Source: Acidobacteriota bacterium
GTDB lineage: Bacteria > Acidobacteriota > Terriglobia > Bryobacterales > Bryobacteraceae
NCBI GenBank assembly: GCA_026394075.1
Contig: JAPKYX010000215.1
Span: forward strand, 1 to 39,380
Direction: 5' to 3'
DNA length: 39,380 nucleotides
Of this stretch, positions 25,097-32,605 are shown one piece after another; within the stretch, counting starts at the first letter, position 1, and every line of letters starts with the position of its first letter. The notes under the pieces were generated by a model. The model was not told where the DNA came from, did not search any database, and worked only from the letters and a program-made list of their open reading frames with translations. The position numbers and the translations under genes were made by a program.

Positions 25097-25932
25097 GCCA
25101 CCACCCCCGCCAGATATCCCATCAGCCCCGCACTCTGGGGCGGCACCGGCAGGCGTGTGCCGCCATCCAGTCCGCAATAGATTAACTGCTCCACCGGCAA
25201 ATTAAACTCATCTTCGACAAAAGCGAGGGTCGGTTGCAGGACCTGGTCAATCTCGTCAGTGTTTGCCGATTCCAGTTCGAGACACCGGGCCAGCCGCAGT
25301 TCGTTGCCCACCACGACACTTACCGTCAGAACGCGCTCATTCAGGCGCGCAAACACCGTGATCCCGGCCGCTTCCGGCACCAGCGCCAGCGAGGCCAAAC
25401 TGGAAAGCGTCACATAGCCGGGCTGAAATCCCGAGTTGCGCAACATCTGTTCATAGCGCGACAGAATCTCCAGCGACACCGCACCGACGACCACATGCGC
25501 GCCGCCCTTGGGGTCCATCTGCGCCTCAAAGCTAAGGGCCGCCGACTCTACTTCAAACGGCAGCGTCTTCTTCATCCGGAACCGCACCAGGCTGGCCTGT
25601 TCATCGGCCTTGGAGGGAAACGAATCAAAGTCGAGCACCGTCAGCCGCCCGCAGTAATCCGGCAGGATCAACGCGGCCGGGCGGCGTTGCTTCTTGTTTG
25701 GACTCGCCGGGGCGATCCGTTTCACCGCCGCATCCACGGCCAGCGTATCGATGATGTTGTCCTCGACCGGCGAGACCTTCAGCGCGCCAGGCGGGAGCGG
25801 CTCAAACCCGGTGCTGGTGCGCGGACCCTCCGAGGTGTTCTCCGAAATCGCCCAGGCAATGCCAGCGGGCGAGAACTCGAACACATGCGCCGGGGGCGGG
25901 TCGGTGACCAGTCGCTTGATGCGTTCTAGCAT
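25093..25932 (-). CDS. pilM: PilM-like actin-fold protein
   Basis: A 279-residue cytoplasmic protein. The N-terminus reads VFEFSPAGIAWAISENTSEG and the middle RPAALILPDYCGRLTVLDFD, FRMKKTLPFEVESAALSFEA and AHVVVGAVSLEILSRYEQML. This matches the PilM/GspL-cytoplasmic actin-like fold, which binds the PilN N-terminus and contacts the ATPase. The ATP-binding C-terminal part seems shortened compared with longer PilM proteins. It is 15 bp downstream of the gspE stop and 4-bp coupled to pilN. Confidence 0.82.
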   Translation of the reverse strand: MLERIKRLVTDPPPAHVFEFSPAGIAWAISENTSEGPRTSTGFEPLPPGALKVSPVEDNIIDTLAVDAAVKRIAPASPNKKQRRPAALILPDYCGRLTVLDFDSFPSKADEQASLVRFRMKKTLPFEVESAALSFEAQMDPKGGAHVVVGAVSLEILSRYEQMLRNSGFQPGYVTLSSLASLALVPEAAGITVFARLNERVLTVSVVVGNELRLARCLELESANTDEIDQVLQPTLAFVEDEFNLPVEQLIYCGLDGGTRLPVPPQSAGLMGYLAGVVA

Positions 25933-25947
25933 GGCTTGGCTTTCAGG

Positions 25948-27567
25948 TTAGCCTTCAATGAAGGTCACCTTGTTGATCTCTTTCAGCGTGGTCAACCCGT
26001 GGCGCACGCGGTCCACCGCGGACTCGCGGAGGAACGTCATCCCCTGACGCTGCGAGGCCGCCTTGATCAGCGAAATTGCCCGCCGCTCCAGAATCAATTC
26101 GCGAATCTCGTCGTTCAGATCGAGCAGTTCGTGAATGGCGGTTCGGCCCCGGAAGCCCGTGCCGCCGCATTCAAAGCAGCCCTTGCCTTCGGAGAACTCG
26201 AAATCCTTCCACTCTTCGGGGTTGAGACCGCCCTCATGCAGCGTGTCCGCATCGTAGCGGACCTTGGTGATGCAGTGCGGACAGATCAGGCGCACCAAGC
26301 GCTGCGCCAGAATGCAGTTCAGCGCCGAGACGAAGTTGTAGAGGTCGACGCCGATATTCAAAAAGCGCCCGAGCACGTCGAACACGTTGTTGGCGTGGAC
26401 GGTGGTGAACACCAAGTGGCCGGTGAGCGCGGCGTTGATGGCGATCTGCGCCGTCTCCTGGTCACGGATTTCGCCGACGAGGATCTTGTCCGGGTCATGA
26501 CGCAGGATCGACCGCAGGCCGCGCGCAAACGTGAGACCCTTTTTCTCATTCACCGGGATCTGGGTGATGCCCTTGATCTGGTATTCCACCGGATCTTCGA
26601 TGGTGATGATCTTGTCTTCGTCGTTCTTAATCTCACTCAGCGCGGCGTAGAGCGTGGTCGTTTTGCCCGACCCGGTCGGCCCGGTCACCAGCACCATGCC
26701 GTACGGCTCCTTGATGTAGCGCCGGAATTTGATGAGGTCCTGTTCGCCGAAGCCGACGACATCGAGTGAGAGCTTCGAAAACTTCTCGCTCATCGACTCT
26801 TTATCGAGCACGCGGAGCACGGCATCTTCGCCATGGACGGTAGGCATGATCGAGACACGGAAATCGATCAGGCGTGTCTTGTAGCGGACCCGGAAGCGCC
26901 CGTCCTGCGGCACGCGCCGTTCGGCAATGTCGAGCTCGCTCATCACCTTGATGCGGGAAATGATGGTGGAATGCCAGTCCTTGGCGATCGGCGGCATGGC
27001 GTACTGCAGCACGCCGTCGATGCGGTACTTGATGGCCACTTCCTGGTCGCGCGTCTCAATGTGAATGTCCGACGCCCGGCGCTCCAGCGCGTTGAAGATA
27101 GTGGTATCCACCAGCTTGATCACCGGCGCAATGTCGGAATCGACGGCCAGCTTGTCGATCGACAGCGTCTCGTCCGGGTTCTCTTCATCGCCCACGACGT
27201 CGAGCGTGAACCCTTCGGTCACCTCTTCCAGAACCCGCTGCGACTGTTCCGTCTTTTTCAGCAGGTCTGAAATCTGCGACAGCGTCGCAACCTTCACCCG
27301 CAGCTTCATTCCGAGCAACAGCGACAGTTCGTCGATCAAACTGAGGTTGCGCGGGTCGGCAATGGCGATGTCGAGGGTCCCGTTTTCCTTGTGCAGGGGC
27401 ACAAAGTTGGACCGGAACATCAGGTCGACGGGGATCGACCGGAACAACTCATGGTCAATCCGACCTTCCTTAAGATCCACAAATTCAGCACGATAGCGCA
27501 AGGCAAGCTGCCGCGCATGCGCGATCTCTTCTTCCGAGTTGGGCAAGCGGATGCGGTCAGTAGCCAT
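25948..27567 (-). CDS. gspE: GspE/PilB-family secretion ATPase
   Basis: A 539-residue hexameric ATPase powering pilus or pseudopilus assembly. Residues ~1-150 form the N1/MshEN-like region (LPNSEEEIAHARQLALRYRA). The motor core has Walker A (GPTGSGKTTTLYAALSEI), the Asp box (ITIEDPVEYQIKGITQIPVN), Walker B (ILVGEIRDQETAQIAINAAL) and the His box (GHLVFTTVHANN). A zinc-binding tetracysteine is present (CPHC ... CFEC). It heads the minus-strand operon, with pilM starting 15 bp downstream. TAGCGC lies 6 nt before the ATG but is a weak -10. Its usual partner gspF lies more than 10 kb away at the right edge. Confidence 0.95.
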   Translation of the reverse strand: MATDRIRLPNSEEEIAHARQLALRYRAEFVDLKEGRIDHELFRSIPVDLMFRSNFVPLHKENGTLDIAIADPRNLSLIDELSLLLGMKLRVKVATLSQISDLLKKTEQSQRVLEEVTEGFTLDVVGDEENPDETLSIDKLAVDSDIAPVIKLVDTTIFNALERRASDIHIETRDQEVAIKYRIDGVLQYAMPPIAKDWHSTIISRIKVMSELDIAERRVPQDGRFRVRYKTRLIDFRVSIMPTVHGEDAVLRVLDKESMSEKFSKLSLDVVGFGEQDLIKFRRYIKEPYGMVLVTGPTGSGKTTTLYAALSEIKNDEDKIITIEDPVEYQIKGITQIPVNEKKGLTFARGLRSILRHDPDKILVGEIRDQETAQIAINAALTGHLVFTTVHANNVFDVLGRFLNIGVDLYNFVSALNCILAQRLVRLICPHCITKVRYDADTLHEGGLNPEEWKDFEFSEGKGCFECGGTGFRGRTAIHELLDLNDEIRELILERRAISLIKAASQRQGMTFLRESAVDRVRHGLTTLKEINKVTFIEG

Positions 27568-27701
27568 AGCGGGGCGCTACTTTGATTGACGAGCCAGAAG
27601 TGGAAAGCGTTTAGGTATCAGCTTGGGAGCTTGGAAACGGCAATGGCAGGGTTTGATTCATCGGCGGTAAGGCTCGGGTGGGCCCAGAGATGCCAGTCAG
27701 C

Positions 27702-27707
27702 TATAAT
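27702..27707 (+). promoter_or_regulatory. Consensus -10 TATAAT, leaderless start for vapB
   Basis: A perfect TATAAT followed by 6 nt (CTGCTC) and ATG 27714. There is no Shine-Dalgarno sequence and no obvious -35. Confidence 0.65.
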
Positions 27708-27713
27708 CTGCTC

Positions 27714-27983
27714 ATGGAGCGCGTGTCGGTAGAACTGGACTTAAACGGCAGAATCCTAATTCCGGCTAGTATTCGGAAAATTGCCAGAATTGATCCCGGC
27801 GACAGGATCTTCATCGAATCTGACGACGAAGGCAATTTGTCCATGATGACCCAGAAACAGGGCATTCGACGCGCTCAGGAGCTTGTCGCGCAGTATGTTG
27901 GCCCGGATGTCTCCCTGGTGGAAGAACTGTTCGCCGTGCGGCGTGAGGACCTTCGGCGTGAGCGGGAAGAACCGGCCGAATGA
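27714..27983 (+). CDS. vapB: AbrB/MazE-type VapB antitoxin, first of two tandem modules
   Basis: An 89-residue protein. Its N-terminal swapped-hairpin DNA-binding fold is visible as VELDLNGRILIPASIRKIAR then IDPGDRIFIESDDEGNLSM. The C-terminal tail (RRAQELVAQYVGPDVSLVEE) should wrap the toxin. ATG 27714 is preferred over GTG 27678 because it follows TATAAT by 6 nt and opens the canonical AbrB strand. It overlaps vapC by 4 bp. It resembles the antitoxin at 28438 in layout, and the toxins are clear paralogues. Confidence 0.88.
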   Translation: MERVSVELDLNGRILIPASIRKIARIDPGDRIFIESDDEGNLSMMTQKQGIRRAQELVAQYVGPDVSLVEELFAVRREDLRREREEPAE

Positions 27984-28357
27984 AGTACCTCTTGGACGCT
28001 TCCGCTCTGCTGGCGCTGCTCAAGCGTGAACCAGGCTGGCAGCACGTCGATTCGATTATTAACCGTAGTGCGATCAGCGCGGTGAATGGAGCCGAAGTTG
28101 TCGGACTGCTGCGCCGCGAAGGCGTTCCGGGCGAGGTCGCGCTGTTGGCTCTGCGGTTGACCAAGGTGCAGATCTTGGCGTTTGATGACTCGCACCTTGA
28201 ATTGATGGCGTCTGGCCCGGGCGACCGGGAGGGTCTCTCGCTGGGAGACCGAGTTTGTCTGGCCACTGCGCGTCGGAACGAATGGACAGCCGTAACCGCA
28301 GATCGCGGTTGGGCGCGATTTGCGTCGGACGCGCTGAAGATCGAAGTCATCCGCTGA
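27980..28357 (+). CDS. vapC: VapC PIN-domain toxin, first tandem module
   Basis: A 125-residue PIN toxin starting MKYLLDASALLALLKREPGW (D6 acidic ligand), with SAVNGAEVVGLLRREG (Glu), GLSLGDRVCLATA (Asp) and AVTADRGWARFASDALKIEV (last Asp). All metal-binding positions are intact. About half the residues, including the whole C-terminal block, match the VapC at 28697-29077, so the two modules come from one duplication. It is translationally coupled to the antitoxin by a 4-bp overlap. Confidence 0.9.
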   Translation: MKYLLDASALLALLKREPGWQHVDSIINRSAISAVNGAEVVGLLRREGVPGEVALLALRLTKVQILAFDDSHLELMASGPGDREGLSLGDRVCLATARRNEWTAVTADRGWARFASDALKIEVIR

Positions 28358-28425
28358 CTAGCCTCGTGCCCCCGTCGGATTGCCGGGCCGTCGTCTGGCG
28401 GTCGTCGGCGTCAAGCCTCAGCGTG

Positions 28426-28432
28426 TTATGCT
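28426..28432 (+). promoter_or_regulatory. -10-like TTATGCT before second vapB
   Basis: TATGCT (28427-28432) lies 5 nt, and TTATGC 6 nt, before ATG 28438. No Shine-Dalgarno sequence is seen. It suggests a separate leaderless promoter for the second module. Confidence 0.45.
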
Positions 28433-28437
28433 CGGGC

Positions 28438-28713
28438 ATGAACGCTGAATTGGCACGAATCGACAAATTTGGCAGAATTGCGATACCAGCCAAAATACGG
28501 GAGGCAGCCCAATTGAAGGCCGGCACGGAGGTGGTGCTCCGGCTGGATTCCGAAGGCCGTATCTTGCTTGAAGATCGTCTAGCCGGTCTGCGCCGGGCCC
28601 AGGAACGTTGCCGCTCGCTGAATGCAGAAGGCGGTTCGGTCGTCGAGTCGTTCTTGCAGGAACGCCGGGAAGAGGCGATTCGCGAGGGGCTGGCCGATGA
28701 CGTATCTGCTTGA
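28438..28713 (+). CDS. vapB: AbrB/MazE-type VapB antitoxin, second tandem module
   Basis: A 91-residue protein starting MNAELARIDKFGRIAIPAKI, with REAAQLKAGTEVVLRLDSEG completing the AbrB swapped hairpin. The C-terminal helix (LAGLRRAQERCRSLNAEGGS, VVESFLQERREEA) is the toxin-binding arm. The longer frame upstream runs into the previous toxin gene and is not used. It overlaps its toxin by 17 bp, more than the 4 bp of the first module. Confidence 0.87.
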   Translation: MNAELARIDKFGRIAIPAKIREAAQLKAGTEVVLRLDSEGRILLEDRLAGLRRAQERCRSLNAEGGSVVESFLQERREEAIREGLADDVSA

Positions 28714-29077
28714 TGCCTCCGCCATTCTGGCCATGCTGAAGCGCGAACCCGGCCACCAGCGGGCCACCGAATGCTACAGCGACGGGGCCGTTTCGGCCGT
28801 GAATGCGGCTGAAGTTGCCATCAAATTGCAGCGAGACGGCATGCCGGCAGCGGAAGTTCAGCGTACGTTCGACGACCTCAATCTGGTGATCGTACCCTTT
28901 GACCCGTCCTGGGTTCTGCCTGCCGCGACCATTTTGCCGGTTCGGGGGAATGGCTTATCCCTGGGCGACCGCGCCTGCCTAGCCACCGCAAGAGCTTTGA
29001 AACTGATTGCGGTAACAACGGATTCAGCCTGGGCTCGGTTTTCGTCGGACGAGTTAGGGATTGAAGTGATTCGCTGA
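28697..29077 (+). CDS. vapC: VapC PIN-domain toxin, second tandem module
   Basis: A 126-residue PIN toxin from ATG 28697 (MTYLLDASAILAMLKREPGH); longer upstream reading is excluded by homology to the first toxin. The acidic ligands lie in LLDASA, SAVNAAEVAIKLQRDG, GLSLGDRACLATA and AVTTDSAWARFSSDELGIEV. It is paralogous to the VapC at 27980. The two may have diverged enough in the middle region (TFDDLNLVIVPFDPSW) to avoid cross-talk with each other's antitoxins. Confidence 0.9.
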   Translation: MTYLLDASAILAMLKREPGHQRATECYSDGAVSAVNAAEVAIKLQRDGMPAAEVQRTFDDLNLVIVPFDPSWVLPAATILPVRGNGLSLGDRACLATARALKLIAVTTDSAWARFSSDELGIEVIR

Positions 29078-29210
29078 TTACCGATTAACGACCATGCAAG
29101 ATGCCAATGCAGAACAGACCTGAGCCCGATGAAAGAGGTTGACTGTCGATGCCCCTCGAGGAGCGACACATCGTTTTCCTGTCGAGGAGAATGTTCTGAG
29201 GCGAATCGTC

Positions 29211-29242
29211 TTGACAGCCCCCCCCCCCGCTCGGAGTAGCCT
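29211..29242 (+). promoter_or_regulatory. Promoter with C11 homopolymer in the -35/-10 spacer
   Basis: A perfect -35 TTGACA (29211-29216) is followed by G and eleven consecutive C (29218-29228), then a -10-like TAGCCT (29237-29242) 6 nt before ATG 29249. The spacer is 20 bp, 3 more than optimal. Slipped-strand changes in the C tract would alter spacing and promoter strength. Confidence 0.6.
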
Positions 29243-29248
29243 TTCAGG

Positions 29249-29563
29249 ATGGATCGCCGCGGGATAAAGGCCAGCGTAGCCATATTGATCGCGCTATATG
29301 CAGGACTGTTCGCCATGTTTGTGGGAGGACTTGCCGTGAGCCATTTGCTTCCAGCATTGCCAAATTGGATCGTCCTCATGTCCGCTCTCGTGCCAAGCTG
29401 CCTCTTGCTGTATTGCAGTTTCGTCTACAATCGCCACCTGTATAGAGAATTCAGCGGAGTGAGGCTTGGCAAACAATACATCCTAAATCTGTGCGTCGCA
29501 TCCGCTGTGATGATTGTCGTGCAGGTCGCTTCAAGATCTATCAGGTGGATGCTTGGCGAATAG
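29249..29563 (+). CDS. Small three-helix membrane protein, unknown function
   Basis: A 104-residue protein with three hydrophobic segments (SVAILIALYAGLFAMFVGGL, ~9-30; IVLMSALVPSCLLLYCSFVY, ~41-60; ILNLCVASAVMIVVQVA, ~78-94) and basic connecting loops. It matches no family I recognise. Codon use is less GC-biased than its neighbours, suggesting transfer. It has its own promoter with a poly-C spacer, no Shine-Dalgarno sequence, and lies between the VapBC modules and an orphan hicB. Confidence 0.6.
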   Translation: MDRRGIKASVAILIALYAGLFAMFVGGLAVSHLLPALPNWIVLMSALVPSCLLLYCSFVYNRHLYREFSGVRLGKQYILNLCVASAVMIVVQVASRSIRWMLGE

Positions 29564-29650
29564 TCTGCTTCGGTTCGCAGGCCGTCGAAGGTGATTCCAC
29601 GCTCACTAAATCGGTTCAGGTCCCTTCCAGACGAGCCCGAGTCAACCGCC

Positions 29651-30010
29651 CTACCCCACCGTCCTCTTCCCTAACCCCTCCGCGATCATCTCAGTCACCA
29701 GCGCATTCAAACTAACCCCCTCCTGCCGAGCCCGAGCAGTCAAACGGGCATGCAGGCTGCGGGGGACGCGTTGACGCCATTGGCCGCTGGCATCGCTGGG
29801 CCTTGGCATGGGGTCGCCGTGCGCGGCGCAACTGGTCAGATACGCCTTCACCGCATCACGGCCATTAACTAAAGCCTCCTCGGGCGTGCTGCCGTCCGAC
29901 AGGCAGCCGGGCAGGTCAGGATACTCAACGGCGAAGCCTCCACCGTCTTCAGCTGATAAGCGCCGAATGGTCAGCGGGTAAGAATCGATGCGCTGTTGAT
30001 CAAGGTTCAT
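29651..30010 (-). CDS. hicB: HicB-family antitoxin without adjacent HicA
   Basis: A 119-residue protein. The N-terminal degraded RNase-H-like HicB fold reads YPLTIRRLSAEDGGGFAVEY, PDLPGCLSDGSTPEEALVNG and RDAVKAYLTSC. The C-terminus is a ribbon-helix-helix DNA-binding segment (FRVPRSLH-like QRVPRSLHARLTARARQEGV, SLNALVTEMIAEGL). HicB normally neutralises the mRNA interferase HicA, a ~60-residue double-stranded-RNA-binding protein with a GSH motif; none was found on either side. It begins 2 bp after the tetR stop, so it is translated from the tetR transcript. Confidence 0.88.
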   Translation of the reverse strand: MNLDQQRIDSYPLTIRRLSAEDGGGFAVEYPDLPGCLSDGSTPEEALVNGRDAVKAYLTSCAAHGDPMPRPSDASGQWRQRVPRSLHARLTARARQEGVSLNALVTEMIAEGLGKRTVG

Positions 30011-30012
30011 CG

Positions 30013-30627
30013 CTACCGCCCCCCAAACGCATCCTGCACCAGCCTCCGCACCACCACCGCATCCCCCGGGGTCGCGATGCCTTTGCGGATGCGTCCGAAC
30101 AGCCAGGTTTCGCAGGCGCGCATCAGCATCATGATGGCGGAGCGCATCAGCTCCGGCGGCAGATCACGGCGGAGGGCGCCTAGCCGCATCCCGTCCATCA
30201 CAACTCCGGCCATCGTTTGTTCGGTCATCTGTTTGCGCGGCTCAAAACCAGCGGGGACCTTGCCCTGGGAGACGGATTCCATCACTCGTTCCAGAAACGG
30301 CACCATCCAGGAAACGGGAGCGAACCCCTCAATGGTGTTGGTGACCGTCCGTTCGACGAACTGCCAGAAACTCTCGACGTCGTGGTAGGTAGGCAGGTCC
30401 GCCAGCACCAGATTCAGGCGTGATTGCACGAATTCAAACAGCGTCGCCAGCAGGTCGTCGCGATCTTCGAAGTAGTAGTAAAGCAAGCCTTTAGCGACAC
30501 CCGCGCGGGTGGCGACGTCTTGCAGCGTGGTCTGGTCGAGGCCCTGTTCTCCGAATACCTCAATCGCTGACCGGATGATGTGGTCGCGCTTTTCCGGGTC
30601 CAGCTTTTCAAAACGCTTCGTGGCCAT
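30013..30627 (-). CDS. TetR/AcrR-family repressor of the adjacent efflux operon
   Basis: A 204-residue regulator from ATG 30627 (MATKRFEKLDPEKRDHIIRS); the frame upstream lacks homology. The N-terminal HTH is AIEVFGEQGLDQTTLQDVAT then RAGVAKGLLYYYFEDRDDLL, the classic TetR signature. The C-terminal ligand-binding domain is alpha-helical, and its inducer is unknown. It is divergent from the ABC export operon. Two palindromes in the 95-bp gap, one over the permease start codon and one near the tetR -35 region, indicate repression of both itself and the operon. TAGAAT (30643-30638, minus) is the probable -10. hicB is coupled downstream. Confidence 0.93.
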   Translation of the reverse strand: MATKRFEKLDPEKRDHIIRSAIEVFGEQGLDQTTLQDVATRAGVAKGLLYYYFEDRDDLLATLFEFVQSRLNLVLADLPTYHDVESFWQFVERTVTNTIEGFAPVSWMVPFLERVMESVSQGKVPAGFEPRKQMTEQTMAGVVMDGMRLGALRRDLPPELMRSAIMMLMRACETWLFGRIRKGIATPGDAVVVRRLVQDAFGGR

Positions 30628-30637
30628 CGCTGTCGCT

Positions 30638-30643
30638 ATTCTA
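30638..30643 (-). promoter_or_regulatory. -10 TAGAAT of tetR
   Basis: On the minus strand TAGAAT lies 10 nt before the tetR ATG, giving a leader of about 3 nt. The -35 region falls in the operator at 30657-30678, consistent with autorepression. Confidence 0.5.
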
Positions 30644-30656
30644 GCGCCTTCTTCAG

Positions 30657-30678
30657 AGTTTGACTCTTGGTTCAAATT
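30657..30678. promoter_or_regulatory. Second, imperfect TetR operator
   Basis: AGTTTGACTC, a TT spacer, and GGTTCAAATT form an imperfect palindrome (7 of 10 positions). It shares the half-site AGTTTGACT with the perfect operator at 30713-30736 and covers the likely -35 of tetR. Confidence 0.55.
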
Positions 30679-30712
30679 TCTTGGAACTTCTCTGGGCGCA
30701 GCGTCGTCTTGA

Positions 30713-30736
30713 TAGTTTGACTATGAAGTCAAACTA
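30713..30736. promoter_or_regulatory. Perfect 10-bp palindromic TetR operator over the permease start codon
   Basis: TAGTTTGACT and AGTCAAACTA are perfect inverted repeats separated by ATGA, whose ATG is the permease start codon. The site also overlaps the -10-like GATAGT (30711-30716), so bound repressor would cover promoter, transcript start and start codon at once. Confidence 0.85.
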
Positions 30737-31904
30737 CACAGTCACAAACAAGCGCCGCCGCCCGGGCGTGGGCCGGAACCTGGCGCTGATGGCCAGCATC
30801 GGCCTGAAGATGATGCTTAACAACAAGTTACGGCTGGTGGCCACGCTGCTGGGCGTGGTGTTCGCCTCCGTTTTGGGAAACCAGTCGATTGGGACGATGC
30901 TTTCGTTGATCCGCAAAAGCTCGATGCTGGTGAGGAATGCCGGTGCCGACATCTGGATTGTTCCGCCCGCGACGGAACTGCTGGTACCCGGCCGGCATAT
31001 CGCCCTGTCAGCGGTCCAGCGGGCCCGGTTGCACCCTGGGGTGAAGGACGCCCAGCCGTTACTGCTCGCCTCCGGGTCGATCAAGTTGCCCACGGGGGGC
31101 AGCGATGGCGTGACGCTGGTGGGCAGTGTGGCGCCGCGGTACCTCGGCGGACCATGGAATGTTGTTTCGCGCGGCTCACCGCGGATGCGGGGCGACTATC
31201 TGGTGCTCGACGTGGCGGATCAGGACCGGCTAGCCGGCTTTGGCGTCGGTGCGCAGCGCGAGGTGAACGGGCAGAAAATCACCGTCGGCGGCCTCACCTG
31301 GGGCGCGCAACAGATGGAGAGCCCGCTGGCGTTTGCTGAATTCGACCTGGTCCGCGATCTCTCAAAGGTCGACAACGACCGGGCCACCGCCGGCCTGGTG
31401 GTGCTGAACCCGGGCGTCAATCCGGCGCAGACCCGGGCCGCCCTCCAGAAGGAGCTGCCGGATCTGCTGGTGATGACTACCGACGAATTCATCGACGTGC
31501 TCAGCCGGACCATCTTGACGAAAACTCCCATCGGGGCCGTCTTCGGATCGCTGGCCGCGTTCGGGGTGGTGATCGGGTTTGTGATGGTCAGCCTGTCAGT
31601 GTTCTCCGGCGTTTCAGAAAGCCTGCGGGAGTTCGGCACCTTGCGGGCGATCGGGGCCCGCACCAGTGACCTGACGTGGTTGCTGATGCTGCAATCGCTG
31701 CTCTACGCAGCAGTGGGCACGTTGATCGGGCTGGGGGCGTTCTCGGGCCTGGCGATGCTGATCCGGTCACCGGGCCTGATCGTGGTGGTTCACCCGACGA
31801 TGATCTGGGCAACGTTTCTGGTGATGGTGGCGATGTGCTGCGGCTCGGCGCTGCTGGCGCTGGTGCGGGTGTGGCGAATTGAGCCGGGGATGGTGTTCCG
31901 ATGA
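30723..31904 (+). CDS. ABC transporter permease (DevC/MacB-FtsX type)
   Basis: A 393-residue membrane protein with the MacB/DevC layout: one helix near the N-terminus (LRLVATLLGVVFASVLGNQS), a ~200-residue periplasmic domain, then three helices (AVFGSLAAFGVVIGFVMVSL, LTWLLMLQSLLYAAVGTLIG, WATFLVMVAMCCGSALLALV). The stretch ESLREFGTLRAIGAR is the typical cytoplasmic coupling helix. The start is ATG 30723 inside the TetR operator; GATAGT 6 nt upstream suggests leaderless transcription. It works with the ATPase, fusion protein and TolC encoded downstream in a 4-bp-overlapped operon. The substrate is unknown; relatives export glycolipids, macrolides or toxins. Confidence 0.92.
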   Translation: MKSNYTVTNKRRRPGVGRNLALMASIGLKMMLNNKLRLVATLLGVVFASVLGNQSIGTMLSLIRKSSMLVRNAGADIWIVPPATELLVPGRHIALSAVQRARLHPGVKDAQPLLLASGSIKLPTGGSDGVTLVGSVAPRYLGGPWNVVSRGSPRMRGDYLVLDVADQDRLAGFGVGAQREVNGQKITVGGLTWGAQQMESPLAFAEFDLVRDLSKVDNDRATAGLVVLNPGVNPAQTRAALQKELPDLLVMTTDEFIDVLSRTILTKTPIGAVFGSLAAFGVVIGFVMVSLSVFSGVSESLREFGTLRAIGARTSDLTWLLMLQSLLYAAVGTLIGLGAFSGLAMLIRSPGLIVVVHPTMIWATFLVMVAMCCGSALLALVRVWRIEPGMVFR

Positions 31905-32605
31905 TTGCTGCTGCTGAAGTATCCAACTTGACGCGCGTGTTCCAGGCCGGTGGGCAGGACTATCACGCTCTGCGGGGCGTCAGCCTCCGGATCGCTCCGG
32001 GTGAGCTGGTCATGCTGGCCGGCCCTTCCGGCTGCGGCAAGACCACGTTGCTCTCGATTCTGGGCGGCGTGTTGCGGGCCACCTCCGGCTCCGTGAGGCT
32101 GGCCGGCGAAGAGATCTCCGGCATGAGCGAGGCCCAGCTGAACGACGTGCGGCTGTGGGAGATCGGGTTTGTCTTCCAGTCCCACAACCTGCTGGCGGGC
32201 TTAAGCGCTCAGGACAACGTTGCCGCCGTGCTGCGGATGCGTGGCGCCCGGCGCCAGGATGCAGCGGAGCAGGCCGCGGCGCTCCTGCAGCAGGTGAATC
32301 TGGCGGGCAAGGAATCGAAAAAGCCATCTGAGCTTTCCGTGGGCGAACAACAGCGCGTCGCGATCGCCCGCGCTCTGGCTGGATCGCCGCGGCTGCTGCT
32401 GGCGGATGAACCCACCGCGTCGCTCGATGCCCACAACGGGCAGATCGCGATGGATCTGTTGCAAACGATGGCGGCTGAATCCGGGGCGAGCGTTCTGGTG
32501 GTGACGCACGACAACCGCATCCACCGCTACGCCGACCGTATTTTGCACATGGAAGATGGGCGCATTTGGCGCGAGGAAGTGGTTCGAGGAGGAACCAATC
32601 AGTGA
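31901..32605 (+). CDS. ABC transporter ATPase (DevA/MacB/LolD type)
   Basis: A 234-residue nucleotide-binding subunit with Walker A GPSGCGKTT, Q-loop FVFQSHNLL, signature LSVGEQQRVAIARAL, Walker B LLLADEPTASLD and switch His in VVTHDNRIHRYADR. This is the MacB/LolD/DevA subfamily, which pairs with FtsX-type permeases and drives transport by mechanical coupling. Its ATG overlaps the permease stop by 4 bp. Confidence 0.96.
   Translation: MIAAAEVSNLTRVFQAGGQDYHALRGVSLRIAPGELVMLAGPSGCGKTTLLSILGGVLRATSGSVRLAGEEISGMSEAQLNDVRLWEIGFVFQSHNLLAGLSAQDNVAAVLRMRGARRQDAAEQAAALLQQVNLAGKESKKPSELSVGEQQRVAIARALAGSPRLLLADEPTASLDAHNGQIAMDLLQTMAAESGASVLVVTHDNRIHRYADRILHMEDGRIWREEVVRGGTNQ

Noticed and set aside
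30713-30736. Palindrome as an intrinsic terminator
   Set aside because: It lies at the start of a gene, is not GC-rich and has no T tract; operator function fits the divergent TetR gene.
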